From Burkholderiaceae bacterium (GTDB lineage: Bacteria > Pseudomonadota > Gammaproteobacteria > Burkholderiales > Burkholderiaceae): 5,676 nt of DNA. Positions within the stretch are counted from its first letter, which is position 1. Each line of letters starts with the position of its first letter. The stretch is from the NCBI GenBank assembly GCA_025057735.1, contig JANWUU010000264.1, positions 1-5,676 of the forward strand. The letters are read 5' to 3'. Shown here piece after piece: positions 1-5,676 of this stretch. The translations under genes were made by a program, and so were the position numbers. The notes under the pieces were generated by a model that worked only from the letters and a program-made list of their open reading frames with translations, did not search any database and had not been told where the DNA came from.

Positions 1-94
1 CGCGGTGCGGCTGCCGCTGGCGCGTATTGCGGAGGCGCACGAGATCGTCGAACAGGGCCGCGCCGTCGGTAACGTCGTGCTGAGCGTCGGGTAG
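1..94 (+). CDS. C-terminal end of a medium-chain dehydrogenase/reductase (alcohol dehydrogenase or quinone oxidoreductase type), cut by the window edge
   Basis: Only the last 30 codons and the TAG stop (92-94) lie in the window; the reading frame enters at base 2. The peptide ends HEIVEQGRAVGNVVLSVG, preceded by LPLARIAEA. This resembles the usual C-terminus of MDR-superfamily NAD(P)H-dependent oxidoreductases, where a 'P-L-x-x-A-x-x-A-H' helix is followed by a glycine turn and a final hydrophobic strand (G-K/N-V-V-L). The family includes zinc alcohol dehydrogenases and zinc-free quinone oxidoreductases. No catalytic or cofactor residues are visible, so substrate and metal dependence cannot be judged. 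It converges on tgt with a gap of 128 bases. The call rests on a short tail and is moderately confident for the superfamily only. Confidence 0.6.
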   Translation, partial: AVRLPLARIAEAHEIVEQGRAVGNVVLSVG

Positions 95-148
95 GCAACC
101 TCTGAAGAGCCGTCGCGCGCCGCGTGGAAGCCGCAAGGCGCCGCCCAG

Positions 149-169
149 CGAGCGACGCGGCATCGCTCG
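149..169. repeat. Inverted repeat (7-bp stem, 7-base loop) between convergent genes
   Basis: CGAGCGA at 149-155 is exactly complementary to TCGCTCG at 163-169, with the loop CGCGGCA. It lies in the 128-base gap between the converging dehydrogenase and tgt, where a bidirectional transcription end would be expected. No T-run follows the stem on either strand, so it is not a canonical intrinsic terminator. Chance formation is possible at this GC content. Confidence 0.3.
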
Positions 170-222
170 GAGATCGGCAAAGCGCGCGCGCACGCGACCC
201 CGCGAGCGCGCCGCGCAGCAGG

Positions 223-2408
<2,186 letters not shown>

Positions 2409-2472
2409 TGGCTTGACCGGCCAGGCTGCAGCGGGGCGCGAAGGTTAGCAGGCGGCGACGCTGTTGCGGTGG

Positions 2473-2491
2473 GTGCAACGGTGTGTTGCAC
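2473..2491. promoter_or_regulatory. Inverted repeat, candidate operator in the queA/pirin divergent region
   Basis: GTGCAAC (2473-2479) and GTTGCAC (2485-2491) are a perfect 7-bp inverted repeat around the 5-base spacer GGTGT. A further half-site, GTTGC at 2463-2467, stands seven bases to the left, so GTTGC, GCAAC and GTTGC alternate. The 19-bp dyad has the size and symmetry of a dimeric regulator's operator and lies between two divergent starts. It could equally be a small RNA hairpin or chance. I do not recognise it as the site of a named regulator. Confidence 0.35.
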
Positions 2492-2536
2492 GCGCGCCGC
2501 TGGCCGGCACGCACCGTTAAGCCTACAGTCGTGCTC

Positions 2537-2544
2537 GAGGTGAT
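2537..2544 (+). promoter_or_regulatory. Ribosome binding site of the pirin gene
   Basis: GAGGTGAT matches eight consecutive bases of the typical 16S rRNA anti-Shine-Dalgarno complement (TAAGGAGGTGAT). Its GAGG core ends seven bases before the ATG at 2548. This supports the start at 2548 over the out-of-frame ATG at 2543, which is only two bases from the GAGG core. Confidence 0.7.
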
Positions 2545-2547
2545 GCG

Positions 2548-3246
2548 ATGAAGGCGCTGCGACGGGCGCACGAGCGCGGCCATACGCACGATGGCTGGCT
2601 TGACAGCTGGCATAGCTTCTCGTTTGCCGATTACTACGACCCGCGTCATATGGGTGTCGGCCCGCTGCGCGTAATCAACGAGGATCGCGTGGCGCCCGGC
2701 GCGGGGTTTCCAATGCACGGGCACCGCGACATGGAAATCATTAGCTACGTGCTGGCGGGGGCGCTCGCGCACCGCGATTCGCTCGGCAACAGCGCCGTGA
2801 TCGTTCCGGGCGACGTGCAGCGAATGAGCGCTGGCAGCGGCGTGCGGCACGCCGAGTACAACGCTGCGCCGACCACCACGCATTTTCTGCAGATCTGGAT
2901 TGAGCCGGCACGGCGCGGTCTGCCGCCCTCGTATGCGCAGCGCCACTTCGAGGCGGCGGAGAAGCGCGGACGGTTGCGCGCGATCGCAGCCGCCGACGGG
3001 CGCGACGGTGCGTTGACCCTCGCCCAGGATGCGATCGTGTACGCGGGGCTGTTCGATGGCGCGGAGTCCGCGCACTTGACGCTTGCCGCCGGCCGCCTCG
3101 CCTATGTGCACGTGGCGCGGGGTGCGCTCGATGTCAACGGGCACCGGCTCGGCGCCGGCGACGCGCTGCAGACCGACGAGGGTGTGGTCATCCTGGCGCG
3201 CGGGCAGGCGGCCGAGGTGCTGGTGTTCGATTTGCCGCCGGCCTGA
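2548..3246 (+). CDS. Pirin family protein, YhhW type (cupin; possible quercetin 2,3-dioxygenase)
   Basis: The 232-residue product is a bicupin of the bacterial pirin family and matches the length of E. coli YhhW (231). The N-terminal cupin has the diagnostic segments DSWHSFSFADYYDP (19-32), LRVINEDRVAPG (40-51), HGHRDMEIISYVLAG (57-71) and MSAGSGVRHAEYN (93-105). The four expected metal ligands are all present: His57, His59, His101 and Glu103. A FLQIWIEP strand (113-120) joins the domains, and the C-terminal cupin (about 140-232) has no obvious ligand set. Some pirins of this type oxidise quercetin in vitro, but the physiological role is not settled. The start at ATG 2548 follows a strong Shine-Dalgarno. 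It ends with tandem stops TGA TAG. It diverges from queA, converges on tRNA-Leu and appears monocistronic. Confidence 0.93.
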   Translation: MKALRRAHERGHTHDGWLDSWHSFSFADYYDPRHMGVGPLRVINEDRVAPGAGFPMHGHRDMEIISYVLAGALAHRDSLGNSAVIVPGDVQRMSAGSGVRHAEYNAAPTTTHFLQIWIEPARRGLPPSYAQRHFEAAEKRGRLRAIAAADGRDGALTLAQDAIVYAGLFDGAESAHLTLAAGRLAYVHVARGALDVNGHRLGAGDALQTDEGVVILARGQAAEVLVFDLPPA

Positions 3247-3426
3247 TAGCGGGCGCCACCGGCGCGCGATCGGGGCCGGACCCTGTTGGAACGCTAGCGA
3301 CTATGGCTTGACGCTGGCTGGGGCGGCCGCACGCGGCTTGCTATAGCAGCCGGCGAGCGCGGAGCTGACGGCACAGGCGCAGCCCGATCAGCAAAGCCGT
3401 ACTGCGCTGCGCGGCATCGTGAGCAG
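3247..3426. other. Convergent gap between the pirin gene and tRNA-Leu
   Basis: These 180 bases receive transcription from both sides. I find no coding region, no clear intrinsic terminator for either flank and no repeat of the tRNA 3' end. Two short perfect palindromes stand out, CGCTAGCG (3292-3299) and TGCTATAGCA (3339-3348). Neither has an assignable function, and both fall within what chance could produce. Confidence 0.5.
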
Positions 3427-3513
3427 TGGTGCCGGGAGAGAGAGTCGAACTCTCACGCTGTTGCCAGCGCGGGATTTTGAGTCCCGTGCGTCTACCAGTT
3501 CCGCCATCCCGGC
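3427..3513 (-). tRNA. tRNA-Leu (anticodon CAA)
   Basis: Read on the minus strand, the 87 bases fold as a complete class II tRNA. The acceptor stem GCCGGGA pairs fully with TCCCGGC, followed by A73 and an encoded CCA (3427-3429). The D-arm stem is GCG/CGC with loop GAACTGGTAGA. The anticodon stem CGGGA/TCCCG encloses CTCAAAA, giving anticodon CAA at 3477-3479 on the plus strand. A long variable arm (CGCTG, GCAA loop, CAGCG) and the T-arm GAGAG-TTCGACT-CTCTC complete it. The long variable arm and CAA anticodon identify leucine; it decodes UUG. It lies 58 bases past the panC stop on the same strand, so read-through from the pan genes is possible, though a separate promoter candidate is present. 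No integrase gene is adjacent. Confidence 0.98.
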
Positions 3514-3536
3514 CCGGGGCGCTGTGGCGCGCCCGA

Positions 3537-3542
3537 ATTATC
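3537..3542 (-). promoter_or_regulatory. Candidate -10 element for tRNA-Leu
   Basis: Read on the minus strand this is GATAAT, five of six to the -10 consensus, in the 58-base gap after panC. A start about seven bases downstream would leave a leader of roughly 17 bases before the tRNA 5' end. The bases just after it are TCGGGCGCG, a GC-rich discriminator of the kind seen at stable-RNA promoters under stringent control. No good -35 is spaced from it, so confidence is limited. Confidence 0.4.
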
Positions 3543-3571
3543 GCTTAGCGCGAGGCGATCGGCGCGGCCGG

Positions 3572-4540
<969 letters not shown>

Positions 4541-5374
4541 TCAGTAACTGTGCTCCGGTCCCGGGAAGCTGCGGTCGCGGACGGCCGCGACGTACGCCTC
4601 GATGGCGGCGCGGATACTACCGGCCCCAGCCATGAAATTGCGCACGAAGCGCGGCCGGCGGCCAGGGTAGACGTCCAGCATGTCGTGCAGTACCAGCACC
4701 TGTCCGGAGGTCTGATTGCCGGCGCCGATGCCGATGGTCGGAATGGCCAGTGCCTGGGTGACGGCGGCGGCGAGCGCCGCCGGCACCATCTCCAGCACCA
4801 GCATGGTCGCGCCGGCCTCCTGCAGCGCGAGCGCATCGCGCTGAAGCTGCGCAGCGGCCTCCTCGCCACGTCCCTGCACGCGGTAGCCACCCAGCGCATG
4901 CACCGACTGCGGCGTCAGCCCCAGATGCGCGCACACCGGAATGCCGCGCGTGGTCAGCCGCCGCACGGTCGGCGCCAGCCAGGCACCGCCCTCCAGCTTC
5001 ACCATCTGCGCGCCGGCGGCCATCAGTTTGGCGGCATTCTCGTAGGCGGCCAACGGCGAGCCCTGATAACTGGCGAACGGCATGTCGGCCACCAGCCAGG
5101 CGTGGCGTAGCGCGCGTGCCACGCAGGCGGTGTGATAGGCCATCTGTTCCAGCGTCACCGGCAGCGTGGTCGCGTGACCCTGCACCACCATGCCGAGCGA
5201 GTCGCCGACCAGCACGGTATCCACGCCGACCTCATCCAGCAGGGCGGCAAAGCTGGCGTCGTAGCAGGTCAGCATCGCGATCGGTTCGCGCTGCCGGTGC
5301 ATCTCGAGCAACCGCGGCAACGTGACCGGCCGGCGTGTCGGGGCGGCGGCAGCGGGCGAGGATTGGGCGCTCAT
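4541..5374 (-). CDS. panB: 3-methyl-2-oxobutanoate hydroxymethyltransferase (PanB)
   Basis: PanB transfers a one-carbon unit from 5,10-methylenetetrahydrofolate to alpha-ketoisovalerate, forming ketopantoate, the first committed step to pantothenate. The 277-residue protein is about 13 longer than E. coli PanB because of an Ala/Ser/Pro-rich N-terminal extension (2-13). Motifs of the TIM-barrel fold are [10 protein letters not shown] (34-43), [10 protein letters not shown] (54-63), [10 protein letters not shown] (66-75), [10 protein letters not shown] (94-103), VKLEGG (125-130), [10 protein letters not shown] (149-158) and IGIGAG (214-219). The Mg ligands correspond to Asp58, Asp97 and Glu128, and the catalytic Glu to Glu195 in LEMVP. 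The start ATG overlaps the kinase stop as ATGA. There is no Shine-Dalgarno; a perfect hairpin abuts the start instead, which suggests coupling to translation of the upstream gene. Confidence 0.97.
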   Translation of the reverse strand: MSAQSSPAAAAPTRRPVTLPRLLEMHRQREPIAMLTCYDASFAALLDEVGVDTVLVGDSLGMVVQGHATTLPVTLEQMAYHTACVARALRHAWLVADMPFASYQGSPLAAYENAAKLMAAGAQMVKLEGGAWLAPTVRRLTTRGIPVCAHLGLTPQSVHALGGYRVQGRGEEAAAQLQRDALALQEAGATMLVLEMVPAALAAAVTQALAIPTIGIGAGNQTSGQVLVLHDMLDVYPGRRPRFVRNFMAGAGSIRAAIEAYVAAVRDRSFPGPEHSY

Positions 5375-5676
5375 GGCGCGAGATTAAAGAACTCGCGCCG
5401 GCCGCGCATCCGGCCAATGCGCTCGACCAGCAGGTCGAAGTCGGCTGCGCGCTCGGCCGGGTTCAGGTGCTCGGTGTTGACCGCCAGCACCGGCGCGCCG
5501 TCGTACTGGTAAAAGAAGCGTGCATAGGCCTCGACCAGCGCGCGCAGATAGCCCTCGTCGATGCCTTCCTCGGCCACGTGGCCGCGGCGGGCGATGCGCT
5601 CGCGCAGGGTGTGCGGCTGCGCCTGCAGCCAGATCACCAGGTCCGGCGGCGGGACCGTCGGCGCCAGACGGGCATG
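5371..5676 (-). CDS. C-terminal part of a deoxynucleoside kinase (deoxyadenosine/deoxyguanosine kinase family), cut by the window edge
   Basis: The minus-strand frame is open to the window edge, giving 101 residues and a TGA stop; the true start lies outside, so an internal GTG at 5637 is not taken as the start. The family phosphorylates deoxynucleosides with a nucleotide donor in the salvage pathway. Visible features are [12 protein letters not shown] (strand after the catalytic core), [13 protein letters not shown] (arginine-rich LID region), [17 protein letters not shown] and [10 protein letters not shown] near the C-terminus. The N-terminal P-loop is off the window. Its stop overlaps the panB ATG (ATGA). 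A dNK between folK and panB is an arrangement I know from betaproteobacteria. Which deoxynucleoside it prefers cannot be told. Confidence 0.85.
   Translation of the reverse strand, partial: HARLAPTVPPPDLVIWLQAQPHTLRERIARRGHVAEEGIDEGYLRALVEAYARFFYQYDGAPVLAVNTEHLNPAERAADFDLLVERIGRMRGRREFFNLAP
5375..5399 (-). promoter_or_regulatory. 8-bp hairpin directly abutting the panB start codon
   Basis: On the minus strand GGCGCGAG (5399-5392) pairs perfectly with CTCGCGCC (5382-5375) around the loop TTCTTTAAT. The stem ends at the base immediately before the panB ATG and lies within the last codons of the upstream kinase gene. The region normally occupied by a Shine-Dalgarno is inside the stem, and no such site is visible. 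In the RNA this would hinder direct ribosome loading unless ribosomes finishing the kinase open it. Confidence 0.45.

Larger units (their letters stand above)
2409..2547. promoter_or_regulatory. Divergent intergenic region between queA and the pirin gene
   Basis: These 139 bases must hold the promoters for both queA (leftward) and pirin (rightward), since the two start codons face away from each other. On the plus strand TACAGT (2524-2529) matches the -10 consensus at four of six positions and lies 18 bases before the pirin ATG, but no good -35 is spaced from it. For queA no convincing -35/-10 pair is visible; a TGCTAACC stretch read on the minus strand near 2450 is the best AT-containing candidate. 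Promoter positions are therefore only suggestions. The location of the inverted repeat is given separately. Confidence 0.4.

Noticed and set aside
3253..3265. GCGCC-ACC-GGCGC as a terminator for the pirin gene
   Set aside because: It is only a 5-bp stem with a 3-base loop and no T-run, so it is expected by chance at this GC content.
3308..3347. TTGACG followed by TGCTATAGC as a plus-strand promoter
   Set aside because: The spacing between the two elements is 28 bases, far beyond the usual 16-18, and no gene follows on the plus strand.
3427..3513. tRNA-Leu as a site of a genomic island or prophage insertion
   Set aside because: No integrase, no repeated tRNA 3' fragment and no compositional shift is visible on either side within the window.

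Overview
The window is a stretch of GC-rich bacterial chromosome holding ordinary housekeeping genes. It carries four complete protein genes on the minus strand, one complete gene on the plus strand, one tRNA, and a gene fragment at each end. The protein sequences point to a betaproteobacterium. PanC has the [20 protein letters not shown] block and the [13 protein letters not shown]-terminus familiar from Burkholderiales-like PanC, and a deoxynucleoside kinase sits directly before panB, an order I associate with betaproteobacteria. This placement rests on remembered family patterns, not on a search.

Layout from left to right: bases 1-94 (+) are the last 30 codons of a probable medium-chain dehydrogenase/quinone oxidoreductase. 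It converges on tgt (223-1377, -), which overlaps queA (1374-2408, -) by four bases (GTGA). QueA and Tgt are two enzymes of tRNA queuosine biosynthesis. A 139-base divergent intergenic region with a perfect 7-5-7 inverted repeat separates queA from a YhhW-type pirin (2548-3246, +). A 180-base convergent gap follows, then tRNA-Leu(CAA) (3427-3513, -). The rest is a minus-strand cluster read from right to left: deoxynucleoside kinase C-terminus (5371-5676), panB (4541-5374, ATGA overlap), panC (3572-4414), and then the tRNA 58 bases further on.

The genes form two functional groups. Tgt exchanges guanine-34 for preQ1 in GUN-anticodon tRNAs, and QueA then adds the epoxycyclopentane moiety from S-adenosylmethionine. 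PanB and PanC make ketopantoate and pantothenate, the precursor of coenzyme A. The pirin and the kinase are neighbours with no evident metabolic link to these pathways.

I see no mobile element, CRISPR array, toxin-antitoxin pair, defence gene or novel system. The observations worth checking are regulatory or fine-scale: a perfect 8-bp hairpin touching the panB start codon with no Shine-Dalgarno; two hairpins in the panB-panC gap, one followed by a T-tract and holding a -10-like hexamer in its loop; the inverted repeat between queA and pirin; and a Gly-to-Ala change in the PanC nucleotide-binding signature.
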